The translations under genes were made by a program, and so were the position numbers. The notes under the pieces were generated by a model. That model searched no databases. It was not told the DNA's origin and saw only the letters and a program-made list of their open reading frames with translations. Shown here piece after piece: positions 7,371-17,438 of a stretch of DNA of 59,527 nt. The DNA is from an uncultured Prevotella sp. (GTDB lineage Bacteria > Bacteroidota > Bacteroidia > Bacteroidales > Bacteroidaceae): the NCBI GenBank assembly GCA_900544825.1, contig UQWP01000005.1, positions 1 to 59,527 on the forward strand, given 5' to 3'. Numbering within the stretch: the stretch's first letter is position 1; each line of letters opens with the position of its first letter.

Positions 7371-10300
7371 ATGAAGCGACAATTCATTAAAGTTTGTATG
7401 CTCTCTGGAATGGTGATGCCTCTTTTCTCTGCCTCTCTGATGGCAGCGGGCAATCCTAATCCAATAGTAGCACAACAGCAACAGGTGCAAGGTACAGTGG
7501 TGGATAAGACGGGTGAACCGCTTATTGGTGTTACAGTACAGGTTGTAGGACAGCAAGGTGGTGCCGTTACCGATCTCGATGGACATTATTCCATCAAGGC
7601 GGCAAAGGGTGCTCAAATCAAGTTCTCTTATATCGGTTTCACGGAACAAATCATTAAGGTCACGGGGTCTCAGCTCGACGTAACGATGAGCGAGGATAGC
7701 CAGGCTCTTCAGGAGGTGGTAGTAGTAGGTTATGGTACCCAGAAAAAGGAGTCTTTGACGGGTGCCGTTACCGTAATTGACAGCAAGGCTTTTGAAGGCA
7801 AGGGTGGCTTGGCTTCTCCTTTGCAGGCATTGCAAGGTCAGGTGGCAGGTGTTATGATCAGCCGTTCTTCTTCTGCGCCTGGTGATGAGAGCTGGGGCTT
7901 GAACCTCCGTGGCTCTTCTTCCATGAACTCTACGGAGCCTCTCGTTGTCATTGATGGTGTTGCTGCCAACAGCGTGAGCGAGTTGCGACTCCTCAATCCA
8001 GACGATATTGAGAGTATCAACTTCCTGAAGGACGGCTCTGCTGCCATCTATGGTAGCCGTGCTGCAGGTGGAGTTGTGCTCGTTACTACCAAGAAAGGTA
8101 AGGAAGGCAAACTGCAAATCAATTATAGTGGTAGTGCAACGCTGAAGACTGTGGGCTTGATGCCTGAGCTTTGCAGCATTGACCAGTGGGCTGACGGCGT
8201 ACAGCAGATGCTCCGCAATGACAAAAACACCAGTAATGTCTGGTACACATATGCAGAGTTGGCAAAGAAGTACAAGGGTGGCTACATCGACCTGGAGAAG
8301 ACTGCCAATCCTTTCGGACAGGCAGCCTTCACCGATGTGAAGGACTTTGTCTTTGATGATGAGGCTGACTGGCTCGGCAGTCTCTTTGGCTCTACATGGA
8401 GTACCAGCCAGAGCTTGAGTCTGGCAGGTGGTACCGACAAGAACTCTTTCCGTATCTCAGGTAGCTTCCTCTATGATGGCTCACCTCTCCAGTATGGTAA
8501 CAATAACAATAAGCGATACAACATCCGCTGGAACAATACCAACAAACTCAACAAGATGTTTACTCTTGAGAGTAGCATCGCATATAGCCGACAGGAGCAG
8601 GTGGCTCCTACATTGGTAAGTTCTGCCTTGACTACCAGCATGCCTATGCCAGGCTTGCCATTGACCACACAGGATGGCAAGGCTTACGCTTGGGGTTCCT
8701 GGGGATCGCCTGTGGCAAAGTTGCAGCAGGGTGGTGACAACAAACTCTCTGTTCGTTCCCTCAGTATCAGCGAAACATTGAAGGCTAAGCTGACCGACTG
8801 GTTGGATGCCAATGTCAACGTGGGCTACAATACCAACGAGGCTCGCCGCCGCACCATCCAGAACAGCATTACCTATTATAATTATACAGGTACCAGCAAG
8901 ACCCTGGAAGATCCTACGCAGGCCAAGTCTTACTTCAAGCAGACTTCTTCTCGTACCGACTTCTATAGTATCTCTGGTTTTGTAAATGCTCACAAGACAT
9001 TCGCCAAGTTGCACAATACGAGCCTCACTCTCGGTGCTCAGTATGAATTGAAGGATATGGAGATGTTTGGTGCCAACTACACCGATATTTTGGCAGGTCT
9101 CGATGTTATCAATGGTAATGGTACGTTGACCTTGACCAGCGATGATATCCTCAAGAACAACTATCGCAATGCCATCATGTCTTACTTCGGTCGTTTGAAC
9201 TATGACTTCGACAGTAAGTATCTCCTGGAGTTCAACGGTCGTTACGACGGTAGTTCCAAGTTCTTGCCACAGAACCGTTGGGCATTCTTCTGGGGAACTT
9301 CCTTAGGATGGCGCATCAACCAGGAGAATTTCCTGAAGGACGTGGAATGGTTGAGCAATTTGAAACTTCGTGCTTCTTATGCCGAGATGGGTTCTCAGAG
9401 CGGTATTGACAATTATGACGGCTATCAGTTCTATAACCTCGGTACATTGACCGGTGCCTATGTAGGCAGCGACAAGCTTACTACCATCAAGACTAATGGC
9501 AAGTTTGCTTCTACCACGCGTCAGTGGGAACGCATTAAGAACTACAATGTGGGTCTCGACTTCGGATTCTTCAATGGTGCATTGACTGGTACCGTGGAAG
9601 CCTTCTTGAAGAAGAACGACAATATGCTCGTGGCTATTACCTATCCGGCTATACTCGGCGACAAGGCGCCTACAGCCAATAATGGTAAATTCAAGGACTG
9701 GGGTTATGAGGGTAGCCTTAATTACAACGGAAAGATAGGCGAGGTGAAGTATCATGTAGGTGGTAACATCACCTTCACCCGAAATGAGTTGACCGATTAC
9801 GGTGGCACCACCGTATTGAAGTCGGGTTATACCAGCACCCAACAGGGCTATTCACTCAACTCTATCTTTGGTCTTCGCTATGGTGGCAAGATACAGAACG
9901 AGGAGCAGTTGAAAGCATACATGGCAAAATACTATCCAAACAACGGAATCAACATGCCAGCCAACCTGCGTGTGGGTGACAACATGTATTGTGATGAGAA
10001 TGGCGATGGAGTGCTCGACTACAATGATTACATTTATCTTGGTAGTGATGTTCCGGAAATCTCTTACTCATTCAATGCAGGTGCATCATGGAAGGGCATC
10101 GATTTCAATATCGTGTTCCAAGGCTCAGCCAACCGATTTGTATATCGTGGCATAGACTCATGGACCGTACCGTTCCGTTCTCCTTACACCAACTCTACAA
10201 CAAGCAGTATTGGCAACACATGGAGCGAGACCAATCCGAATGCTTACTATGCACCATATACAATGGATGCCAACATCATCAACTATAACTATCAGGCAAA

Positions 10301-10550
10301 TTCGCAGACAGCACAGGATGGTCGTTATATCCGACTCAAAAACCTGACCGTAGGCTACAACTTGCCAGCTGGTTTGCTGAAGAAGATAGGTTTCATCAAC
10401 ATGGCCCGTATCTACTTCACTGGTGAAGACCTTTGGGAGAGCACCAAGATTTCAGATGGATGGGATCCGGAGGCTAAGCGCAATGCAAGTGGCACAGGTC
10501 GCTATCCATTCAGCCGTAACTTTACTTTCGGAGTGAATCTTACGTTCTAA
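7371..10550 (+). CDS. SusC-like TonB-dependent outer-membrane transporter
   Basis: A 1059-residue outer-membrane importer of glycan oligosaccharides. A signal peptide is followed by a carboxypeptidase-regulatory-like domain (about 40-112, VQGTVVDKTGEPLIGVTVQV), a TonB-box/plug segment (EVVVVGYGTQKKESLTGAV, about 115), a plug with the SusC motif (SMNSTEPLVVIDGV; KDGSAAIYGSRAAGGVV), and a C-terminal beta-barrel ending FTFGVNLTF. There is no N-terminal STN signalling domain, so it probably does not itself signal to the upstream sigma factor. It starts the susC-susD-lipoprotein-lyase operon; spacing to susD is 40 bp. Confidence 0.95.
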   Translation: MKRQFIKVCMLSGMVMPLFSASLMAAGNPNPIVAQQQQVQGTVVDKTGEPLIGVTVQVVGQQGGAVTDLDGHYSIKAAKGAQIKFSYIGFTEQIIKVTGSQLDVTMSEDSQALQEVVVVGYGTQKKESLTGAVTVIDSKAFEGKGGLASPLQALQGQVAGVMISRSSSAPGDESWGLNLRGSSSMNSTEPLVVIDGVAANSVSELRLLNPDDIESINFLKDGSAAIYGSRAAGGVVLVTTKKGKEGKLQINYSGSATLKTVGLMPELCSIDQWADGVQQMLRNDKNTSNVWYTYAELAKKYKGGYIDLEKTANPFGQAAFTDVKDFVFDDEADWLGSLFGSTWSTSQSLSLAGGTDKNSFRISGSFLYDGSPLQYGNNNNKRYNIRWNNTNKLNKMFTLESSIAYSRQEQVAPTLVSSALTTSMPMPGLPLTTQDGKAYAWGSWGSPVAKLQQGGDNKLSVRSLSISETLKAKLTDWLDANVNVGYNTNEARRRTIQNSITYYNYTGTSKTLEDPTQAKSYFKQTSSRTDFYSISGFVNAHKTFAKLHNTSLTLGAQYELKDMEMFGANYTDILAGLDVINGNGTLTLTSDDILKNNYRNAIMSYFGRLNYDFDSKYLLEFNGRYDGSSKFLPQNRWAFFWGTSLGWRINQENFLKDVEWLSNLKLRASYAEMGSQSGIDNYDGYQFYNLGTLTGAYVGSDKLTTIKTNGKFASTTRQWERIKNYNVGLDFGFFNGALTGTVEAFLKKNDNMLVAITYPAILGDKAPTANNGKFKDWGYEGSLNYNGKIGEVKYHVGGNITFTRNELTDYGGTTVLKSGYTSTQQGYSLNSIFGLRYGGKIQNEEQLKAYMAKYYPNNGINMPANLRVGDNMYCDENGDGVLDYNDYIYLGSDVPEISYSFNAGASWKGIDFNIVFQGSANRFVYRGIDSWTVPFRSPYTNSTTSSIGNTWSETNPNAYYAPYTMDANIINYNYQANSQTAQDGRYIRLKNLTVGYNLPAGLLKKIGFINMARIYFTGEDLWESTKISDGWDPEAKRNASGTGRYPFSRNFTFGVNLTF

Positions 10551-10590
10551 TGTTTAGTATTTAATGTTTAATTATTCATAGATGATAGAT

Positions 10591-12339
10591 ATGAAAACGA
10601 TATATAATACAATCAAGGTTGCCTGTGTGGGAATGATGACGATGGCGATGACCAGCTGTTTGGACTTCTCACCAGAGTCGCAGATGAACGATAAAACCGT
10701 TTGGTCTTCGGCTACCAACTTCCAGTTGTTCGCCAACCAGTTCTATTCTTACACCCGCGATATCCAGGCAGGAGATGCCAATGGCTATCAGTATGCCGTG
10801 AGCGACGGTCCTCATAGCGATACTCGAAGCGACTTGATGGCAGATGCAAATGTCAATGTGTATAGCCAGGGAACCAATACCATCCCTGAGCGTGACAAGA
10901 ACTATTCTTCGCTCTATACACATATTTATTATACCAATTTGCTGCTGAAGAATGCAGCAGGCTATGCAGATCAGAAGGCTATTGCCGTACCTGTGGCTGA
11001 GGCTAAGTTCTTCCGTGCTTACAGTTATTTCGAATTGGTACAGCTTTATGGAAACGTGATTCTCCTGACAGAACCTGTAGATATGGATTCGCCAGCAATG
11101 AACGCTGCACGTGATGATCGTGGATTGGTTATCGACCAGTGTATCAAAGACCTCCAGGAAGCAGCAGAAGGTTTGCCTGAGACTGCATCTGAGGCTGGCC
11201 GCCTTTGCAAGGATGCTGCCAATGCCTACCTCTCTCGTGTAGCTCTCTATGAGGCTACCTGGCAGAAGTTCCACAATGGTGGTGCCAATGCTACCAGCAA
11301 CAGCGAGCGCGTTACCTCTCTCCTCACCATTGCCAAGAATGCTGCTAAGGCAGTGATGGATGGTGGTCACTTCAAACTCTTCTACAATGAGAAGTTGGGC
11401 ACGGAGAGTTACCGCTACATGTTCATCCTGGAGGATGCACAGTGCAACCCTGCTGGCTTGACCACCAAGGACAATACGGAGTATATCCTGGCTCGTCGCC
11501 ACAAGAGCACAGACGGTGTAGCCTTGAACATCACAAAGGCTTACTTGATGAATGCTGTTTATCCTACCCGTAAGTTGGCTAATTTGTATGTTTGCCAGGA
11601 TGGTCTGCCTATCGAGAAGTCGCCTCTCTTCAAAGGCTACGACAAGGCTGTCTCTGAGTTCCAGAATCGTGACAACCGTATGCTCACTACCTTGACCAAG
11701 CGTGGTGATAAGGTTTGGGATAATACCGCAGACCACTGCCGCACAGCTTGGGACGAGAGCGATGAAAGCCGTGCCAAGAATGTGAGTGCTACAGCCAATA
11801 GTGGTTATCAGACCCATAAGTGGGCTGTGGAGCGCCAGGTGGCAGATAAGTATGAAACCATGGATTTTCCTGTCATCCGCTATGCAGAGGTGCTTCTCAA
11901 CTATGCTGAGGCTGCCTATGAGTTGGAAAACAAGATTTCAGATGACGACCTCAACAAGAGCGTCAATCTGGTTCGCCAGCGTTCTAATCCTAATATGGTG
12001 AAACTCAGCAATGCCTTGGTTACTAACAATGGCTTGAGTATGCGAGATGAGATTCGCCGTGAGCGCACCGTAGAGTTGGTTTTCGAGGGCTATCGCATCG
12101 ACGATCTCAAGCGTTGGGCTACAGCTTCTACAGAGATGCCGCAAGATCTGCTTGGCGTGAAGTGGAAGGGAACAGAGTTTGAGTCTCTTTGGGCAAAACA
12201 GAGCCGTCAGGTGAATGCTGAGGGTTGCATCATTCTCTACAGCAACCGCACATGGAGCGATAAGAACTATCTCTATCCATTGCCATCAGAACAGTTGCAG
12301 CTCAACCCTAATTTGGGTCAGAACCCAGGATGGGAATAA
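10591..12339 (+). CDS. SusD/RagB-like glycan-binding lipoprotein
   Basis: A surface lipoprotein that caps the SusC pore. From the ATG at 10591 it has 582 residues; an ATG at 10582 would add three. The lipoprotein signal ends at a lipobox (MAMTSCLDF). The SusD fold is indicated by AEAKFFRAYSYFELVQLYGN (TPR region) and by the C-terminal RagB motif NYAEAAYELE, then REIRRERTVELVFEGYR-like residues (about 490-510) and YPLPSEQLQLNPNLGQNPGW at the end. It belongs to the same operon as the SusC gene. Confidence 0.95.
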   Translation: MKTIYNTIKVACVGMMTMAMTSCLDFSPESQMNDKTVWSSATNFQLFANQFYSYTRDIQAGDANGYQYAVSDGPHSDTRSDLMADANVNVYSQGTNTIPERDKNYSSLYTHIYYTNLLLKNAAGYADQKAIAVPVAEAKFFRAYSYFELVQLYGNVILLTEPVDMDSPAMNAARDDRGLVIDQCIKDLQEAAEGLPETASEAGRLCKDAANAYLSRVALYEATWQKFHNGGANATSNSERVTSLLTIAKNAAKAVMDGGHFKLFYNEKLGTESYRYMFILEDAQCNPAGLTTKDNTEYILARRHKSTDGVALNITKAYLMNAVYPTRKLANLYVCQDGLPIEKSPLFKGYDKAVSEFQNRDNRMLTTLTKRGDKVWDNTADHCRTAWDESDESRAKNVSATANSGYQTHKWAVERQVADKYETMDFPVIRYAEVLLNYAEAAYELENKISDDDLNKSVNLVRQRSNPNMVKLSNALVTNNGLSMRDEIRRERTVELVFEGYRIDDLKRWATASTEMPQDLLGVKWKGTEFESLWAKQSRQVNAEGCIILYSNRTWSDKNYLYPLPSEQLQLNPNLGQNPGWE

Positions 12340-12398
12340 GGTAGTGTTTAATGAGTAATGTTTAGTGTTTAATGAGATATTCTAAATAATAGACAATT

Positions 12399-13952
12399 AT
12401 GAAACGTTATAACAAGATATACACCATGATGCTGATGCTCGGCTTGGCTGTCACATCGTTCACATCATGTAGCGATGACGATGAAGGTGGCAACCTTTAT
12501 TCTGCAGTCATTGCATCAAGCGTCGAATTCAACCTCGCACAGGACAAGCAGATGCTGGTTTACACCGACGAGACCGGTGCCCAGTGCTTGCCATTGGTAA
12601 AGGGCGAGACTTTGAAGTTGGATTACACGGTTACTCCAGATACAGTCACATATAAAGATGTAGTCTGGACAACATCGAATGCCGACTTTGTCACCGTATC
12701 AGATGACGGTACCGTCTCTGCCGTTGATGGTGATGGATATTCCATCGTACAGGTAGCTCCTGTCGGCCTCTATGAGGGTAGCGGCATCAGTGCCAATCTC
12801 AAGGTCGTTGTTTCCAGCGAACTGCGTAAGGCTACAGCCATCCCCGTGACTTCTTCTGCAGATGAAGTCTATGCGGGTGATACGCTCCACATGCAGGCAA
12901 GTATCTTGCCTGCTAACTCTACTTACAAAACCGTGAAGTGGTCTGTTGATGATGAGAATGCAGCAAGCATCGATTCAAAGACCGGTGTGCTGACTGCCAA
13001 GCAGGCTTCTGCAATCTCTACTCTTGTAACCGTAAAGGCAACAGCCCTCGATGGTTCCAACGTAGCGGGCGAGAAGGTCATCAAAGTGAAGAGAATTGTT
13101 ACTCCAGAGAATGTAACCATCGATCAGGCTTACGCTGCAGAGAAAGGTTATTACTGTGCTCTGAACGAGAAGACTTTGAATCTCAACTACACTACAGTTC
13201 CTGCTGAGTGTACCACCTCTTTGCTGAAGTGGTCTTCATCTGATGAGAGTGTGGCAACGGTAGATGCTGGTGTTGTAACCTTCAAGGGCTTTGGTACTGT
13301 CACCATTACGGCGGCAACTCCTGATGGCAAGAGTAGCAGCATCAACCTCAATATTCCTTTAGGTTTGATTCGTGAAACCTTCCACAACGAGAAGCATTAT
13401 AGCCTCTACAATGCTAAGCAGAGTGGCAATGGCACAGAGAGTTCTCATGTATGGCACGATGGTTATATCACAATAACCACTTATACCCAGAATGCTACCA
13501 AGCAGCGTGGTGACCTCAAGTGGTGGGATACTCCTGTAACGCTCCATGCCGGTAATTATCCTATCCTCGCCATCAAGATGGATGATGTGAAGGATCAGGA
13601 AGGCATCAGTGCCCGTAACCTCAACTTCGATGTGGTTGGTAAGAGTGAGAGTGGTACTGACTTCAAGGCTCTTGGTGGTGGTAACAACAAGTACTCGGGT
13701 GAGTATAAGTGTTCTGATGGTAGCCATGTCTTCATCTACGACCTGAGCACCGTGGCATTCGGTACTGGTGGTATTGCTCCTACTAATGAGGCAATCTCAT
13801 TCAACACCTTCCAGTTGAAGTTGGCTGATATTGCTACTGTAACTCATCAGATTCAGTATAATGTATATTGGATGCAGAGCTTTAAGAGCATTGAAGACCT
13901 TCAAAGCTACATTAAGAATGTGGATGGTTTGACTTACGAGGTGAAGAAATAA
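12399..13952 (+). CDS. Ig-like (BIG2) surface glycan-binding lipoprotein
   Basis: A 517-residue lipoprotein (lipobox SFTSCSDDDEGG) in the usual SusE/SusF position. Acidic residues after the Cys are compatible with surface export. At least three bacterial Ig-like group 2 units are visible as YKDVVWTTSNADFVTVSDDG, YKTVKWSVDDENAASIDSKT and LLKWSSSDESVATVDAG, roughly residues 50-320. The C-terminal 190 residues, with many Trp and Tyr (ESSHVWHDGYITI, DLKWWDTPVTL), look like a carbohydrate-binding beta-sandwich. It lies 59 bp after susD and 53 bp before the lyase, so it is cotranscribed. The glycan-binding role is inferred. Confidence 0.8.
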   Translation: MKRYNKIYTMMLMLGLAVTSFTSCSDDDEGGNLYSAVIASSVEFNLAQDKQMLVYTDETGAQCLPLVKGETLKLDYTVTPDTVTYKDVVWTTSNADFVTVSDDGTVSAVDGDGYSIVQVAPVGLYEGSGISANLKVVVSSELRKATAIPVTSSADEVYAGDTLHMQASILPANSTYKTVKWSVDDENAASIDSKTGVLTAKQASAISTLVTVKATALDGSNVAGEKVIKVKRIVTPENVTIDQAYAAEKGYYCALNEKTLNLNYTTVPAECTTSLLKWSSSDESVATVDAGVVTFKGFGTVTITAATPDGKSSSINLNIPLGLIRETFHNEKHYSLYNAKQSGNGTESSHVWHDGYITITTYTQNATKQRGDLKWWDTPVTLHAGNYPILAIKMDDVKDQEGISARNLNFDVVGKSESGTDFKALGGGNNKYSGEYKCSDGSHVFIYDLSTVAFGTGGIAPTNEAISFNTFQLKLADIATVTHQIQYNVYWMQSFKSIEDLQSYIKNVDGLTYEVKK

Positions 13953-14005
13953 TTAAGTAACCCTTCGTAACAATCCGTATCTTTAATAAAAAAGATATTC
14001 ATATT

Positions 14006-15430
14006 ATGAACAAGAAAAGTTTTATCATAGCAGGTTTGGCAGCACTCATGCTGCTGCCAACCTCTTGCAGAGAGAATGAGTTCGGACAGGTGGATTTAAC
14101 CTTGCCGGAGACTCCTACTGACCCAGGTGTCAATGCAACATATACATTCAATCACCCATGTGCAATGTATACAACCGCTGATTTCGATAGAGTAAAGTCT
14201 GAAATTGCTGCTGGTTCCATTCCTGAGGTGACGAAAGCATTCCAAGGTTTGAAAACCAGTAAGTATGTGGGGCTTAACTATCAGGCTAATCCTCAGGAAG
14301 TCATCGTTCGCGGTGATGCTACAGGAACAGGTGTTTCGGGTGAAAACTATATGTACGCCATGCGTGATGCTGCCGCAGCTTATCAGATGGCAATGCTCTG
14401 GAAATTGACCGACAATGAGGCTTACGCCAAAAAGTCTGTGGAAATCCTTCAGGCTTGGGCTGCTAAGTGTAAGAAAATCGCTTCCAATGATGCCAACCAG
14501 GTACTTGCTGCTGGAGCCCAGGGATATACCTTTGCCTGTGCCGCAGAAATCATGACTACTTATAGCGGCTGGTCTAAGGCTGACCGGGATGTCTATAAGA
14601 AATGGATGCTCGATGTATTTGCAAGCAAGAATAAGGACTTCCTCGACAACCATACAGGTAATAACGTCTGCGCCCTCCACTACTGGAGTAACTGGGATTT
14701 GCTCAATATGTGTTCTTATATGGCTATCGGCATATTGACCGAGAATAGCGAGATGGTGAACTATGTAGTAAACTATTTCTATACAGGAGCAGGTAATGGC
14801 TGTCTCAAGAACCTGATTGTTGGCGACTTGCTGGATGACCCTCTGGGTTCTGGTGAAAAACTGGCACAGGATCAGGAGAGCGGTCGTGACCAGGGTCATG
14901 CGCAGATGTCTGCCATGGTGGTTGCTAACTTAGCTCAGATGGCATATAGCCTCTATGAGCAGAATAAGTTGAATGCCGATGCTGCTAAGCTTGACTTCTT
15001 CGCAGCCAATGACAATGCCCTCTTGAAACTCGGTGAATATGTGGCATTGAGCAACCTTCGCAATGGTAGTGACAATGCCAACAAGGAAGGTCAGTGGCTC
15101 GTCAATGCCAGCGATATGCCTTTCAACAAGTATGTATACTGTACTGGCTGTACCTGCAAGGACCAGAATCATGGAGCTACCCATGTAGCTTTGGCTGACA
15201 ATAAGGTTGAAAATGGCAAGGAAACCGGTGGACGTGGTGAAGTTCGCCCAGGTTGGGAAATCTTCTTTAACCATTATGCCAAGGTGAAAGGCTTAACTTC
15301 TGGCTATATTTACTCAGAGAAAATGGCAAAGAAACTCCGTCCGGAGTGTGGCGCTGGTGATAGTCGATATGGCGACAACTCTGGTGCTTTCGACCAGTTG
15401 GGATGGGGCACCTTGATGCTCTATCGCTAA
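14006..15430 (+). CDS. Alginate-lyase-superfamily lipoprotein (possibly PL38)
   Basis: A 474-residue lipoprotein (MLLPTSCRENEFG). The body is an alpha/alpha-toroid of the alginate lyase type, seen in MRDAAAAYQMAMLWKLTDNE, GAQGYTFACAAEIMTTYSGW, HTGNNVCALHYWSNWDLLNM and ESGRDQGHAQMSAMVVANLA. The NN..HYWSNW and RDQGH segments carry Asn, His, Tyr and Arg of the kind used in lyase active sites. Polysaccharide lyases of this superfamily cut uronic-acid chains by beta-elimination; PL38 members act on glucuronan. The specificity here is uncertain. The GH88 gene nearby, which removes 4,5-unsaturated uronic acids, supports a real lyase. It is the last gene of the susCD operon, followed by a terminator at 15489. 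Confidence 0.72.
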   Translation: MNKKSFIIAGLAALMLLPTSCRENEFGQVDLTLPETPTDPGVNATYTFNHPCAMYTTADFDRVKSEIAAGSIPEVTKAFQGLKTSKYVGLNYQANPQEVIVRGDATGTGVSGENYMYAMRDAAAAYQMAMLWKLTDNEAYAKKSVEILQAWAAKCKKIASNDANQVLAAGAQGYTFACAAEIMTTYSGWSKADRDVYKKWMLDVFASKNKDFLDNHTGNNVCALHYWSNWDLLNMCSYMAIGILTENSEMVNYVVNYFYTGAGNGCLKNLIVGDLLDDPLGSGEKLAQDQESGRDQGHAQMSAMVVANLAQMAYSLYEQNKLNADAAKLDFFAANDNALLKLGEYVALSNLRNGSDNANKEGQWLVNASDMPFNKYVYCTGCTCKDQNHGATHVALADNKVENGKETGGRGEVRPGWEIFFNHYAKVKGLTSGYIYSEKMAKKLRPECGAGDSRYGDNSGAFDQLGWGTLMLYR

Positions 15431-15488
15431 GCAGGATATAAGTTTTTAAGCGTTCGATAGGTTATGGCTTTTGAATAACCCAATGTAA

Positions 15489-15534
15489 AATCCCTCGTTA
15501 GGAAATCTTTCTAGATTTTCAGCGGGGGATTTTT
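15489..15534 (+). terminator. Terminator of the susCD operon
   Basis: AATCCCTCGT (15489-15498) pairs with the GC-rich arm ending GGGGATT (about 15521-15531), enclosing an inner stem GGAAATCT/AGATTTTC, and is followed by TTTT. Confidence 0.75.
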
Positions 15535-15539
15535 ACGTA

Positions 15540-15653
15540 AAGGCTGCTGCAAGAACTGAGGCTAATCTGATAGGTGCGTACACTGCTAAAGGATAAGGCG
15601 GAAAGACTTTCCCTTATGATGCTGTCTCTGAAGAGATCAAAACCATGAAATAA
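15540..15653 (+). pseudogene. Possible remnant of a protein C-terminus
   Basis: Read from 15540, the plus strand gives KAAARTEANLIGAYTAKG, a stop (15594-15596), then GGKTFPYDAVSEEIKTMK and a second stop. The composition looks protein-like on both sides of the in-frame stop. There is no start codon and I do not recognise the family. It may be chance. It sits in the 334-bp gap between two PUL operons. Confidence 0.25.
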
Positions 15654-15660
15654 CAAGGAT

Positions 15661-15710
15661 AGGTGGATGCAGAAATCTCTTTGACAAGAGGCTCTGTCAT
15701 CCACCTTTTA
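15661..15710. terminator. Bidirectional terminator between lyase and GH43
   Basis: AGGTGGATG (15661-15669) pairs with CATCCACCT (15698-15706), with an inner CTCTT/AAGAG stem. TTTT follows on the plus strand. It separates the convergent transcripts. Confidence 0.55.
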
Positions 15711-15764
15711 ATATATATATTGGTCGTAGATTAGCGCATATATTTGTATCTGTAGTCTTTACTC

Positions 15765-17438
15765 TTATTTAACTCTAAACCAGTCTGCATCAATCCATCC
15801 TCGGTTGCCTTTGGTGTTCTTGCGCTCGCTCACGAATCCCATCTTGGCGCCTATCCATTTTCCTTGTCTCAGGGTAAAAAGATCGCCAGCGTTCTTATAT
15901 CGCTTGCCATCAAGACTATAGGCAAACTGACATTTCCCTGCCTTGACTTTCATCTGGAGATAGATGTCGAGATAGATGGCTGGAGAATATGGAATGGTAT
16001 CCTTCTCGGTAGGCTTGAAGGTGGCGAGTGTCTTTTCTGTCTCTATGCCGCCTATATCTGCGCCCTTGCAGTGAAGCTGCTGGAGCAGGAAGTTGTCACC
16101 CATTCTTCGTACCACCAAGGCTTGGTAGTTCATGCCCATCATGATGATGCCGCCATACTGGTCGTCTTCTTTTGATGCAAAACGGATTTTTGCCGTGGCG
16201 GTAAAGTTCTCTGATGGAGTCTTCTGCAACAGGAGATTTCCTGCTTCCCAAAGACTTTTGAAAGGCTGTGGCTTGCCCGCTTCGTCAATAGCCGTAAGAT
16301 CTGCGGTATATAATCGCATGCAACCATTGTTGGTTGGCATTCCCCAAAGCTGGTTATAGTTGGCGTGCCATTGCCATTGCAAGCCTAGCTCTGTGCTGTT
16401 GAATTCATCTGATTCCTGAGGATTCACCTTTACCTTTGATACAGACTTCGGCATGCGATAGGTGAGATAAGGTTCTCCACATCCATCGCCATCCTTGTCA
16501 TTGCCCATTACTGGCCATCCTGTCTTCCAATTCACTGGTTGCAGGAAGATGACACGGCCGTAGGCATACTTGTCATTGAAATGCAGGAACCAGTCTTCAC
16601 CTTGCGATGTATGAACCCATGCTCCTTGGTGCGGACCATTAATCTTAGTTTTTCCTTGTGCCATCACCTTCTTGGCTTCGTAAGGACCATATACGTTCTT
16701 GCTTCTCATGGCGAGTTGCCAGCCATGTTGTACACCTCCTGCAGGGCACATAATCCAGTAGTAGCCGTCACGCTTATAGAATTTCGGACCTTCTGTGGTA
16801 TGGTTTTTCTGTCCTCCATCAAAAACGATGCGAGGCTTGCCTATCGCCTTGGTTCCATCAGTAGAAAGCTCACGAATGGTGAGAACGGAATTAAAACCAG
16901 AACGGCTTCCTGCCCATCCGTTCACAAGATAGCATTTTCCGTCTTCATCCCAGAGCGGACAAGGGTCAATCATTCCTTTTCCTGCTATAACGCAGACGGG
17001 TTTCTCCCAAGTGCCGCGTGGATCCTTGGTCTTCACCATAAAGATGCCGTGGTCAGGGTCACCCCAATAGATATAGAACTCTCCGTTGTGATGGCGGATG
17101 GCAGGTGCCCATACTCCCTTGCCGTGTTGAGGCTGGTCGAAGAGTTGCTTAGGCTCTTGTTCTTGCAAGGCATGACCGATGATTTCCCAGTTCACCAGGT
17201 CTTTGCTATGAAGGATAGGCAGACCTGGGATACAATTAAAAGAACTTGCCGTGAGATAATAGTCTTCTTCTACAGCCACCACGTCTGGGTCGCTATAGTC
17301 GGCATAAATTACGGGGTTGGTATAAGTGCTGTTGCCATTATCGGGATTCCAAACCTGCGAATGATACTGGGCTTGGAGCGACATAGGCGTTGCCAGTAGA
17401 ATGCTCGAAAAGAGCAATGATGTAATTCTCTTATTCAT
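15765..17438 (-). CDS. GH43 family beta-xylosidase / arabinofuranosidase-like enzyme
   Basis: A 557-residue secreted enzyme with a type I signal peptide (MNKRITSLLFSSILLATPMSLQAQ). The five-bladed GH43 propeller shows the three catalytic acids: Asp in YADYSDPDVVA (general base), Asp in DPCPLWDEDGK (pKa modulator) and Glu in HTTEGPKFYKRDGYY (general acid). The C-terminal about 200 residues (from ESDEFNSTELGLQWQWHANY) form the concanavalin-A-like domain of the beta-xylosidase subfamilies. It is transcribed away from the divergent GH88 gene, 130 bp apart, and toward the lyase. It probably trims xylose or arabinose side chains in the periplasm. The exact sugar is not readable. Confidence 0.9.
   Translation of the reverse strand: MNKRITSLLFSSILLATPMSLQAQYHSQVWNPDNGNSTYTNPVIYADYSDPDVVAVEEDYYLTASSFNCIPGLPILHSKDLVNWEIIGHALQEQEPKQLFDQPQHGKGVWAPAIRHHNGEFYIYWGDPDHGIFMVKTKDPRGTWEKPVCVIAGKGMIDPCPLWDEDGKCYLVNGWAGSRSGFNSVLTIRELSTDGTKAIGKPRIVFDGGQKNHTTEGPKFYKRDGYYWIMCPAGGVQHGWQLAMRSKNVYGPYEAKKVMAQGKTKINGPHQGAWVHTSQGEDWFLHFNDKYAYGRVIFLQPVNWKTGWPVMGNDKDGDGCGEPYLTYRMPKSVSKVKVNPQESDEFNSTELGLQWQWHANYNQLWGMPTNNGCMRLYTADLTAIDEAGKPQPFKSLWEAGNLLLQKTPSENFTATAKIRFASKEDDQYGGIIMMGMNYQALVVRRMGDNFLLQQLHCKGADIGGIETEKTLATFKPTEKDTIPYSPAIYLDIYLQMKVKAGKCQFAYSLDGKRYKNAGDLFTLRQGKWIGAKMGFVSERKNTKGNRGWIDADWFRVK

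Noticed and set aside
15541..15660. Small RNA gene between lyase and GH43
   Set aside because: Only the two flanking terminators fold well; no promoter is seen between them.
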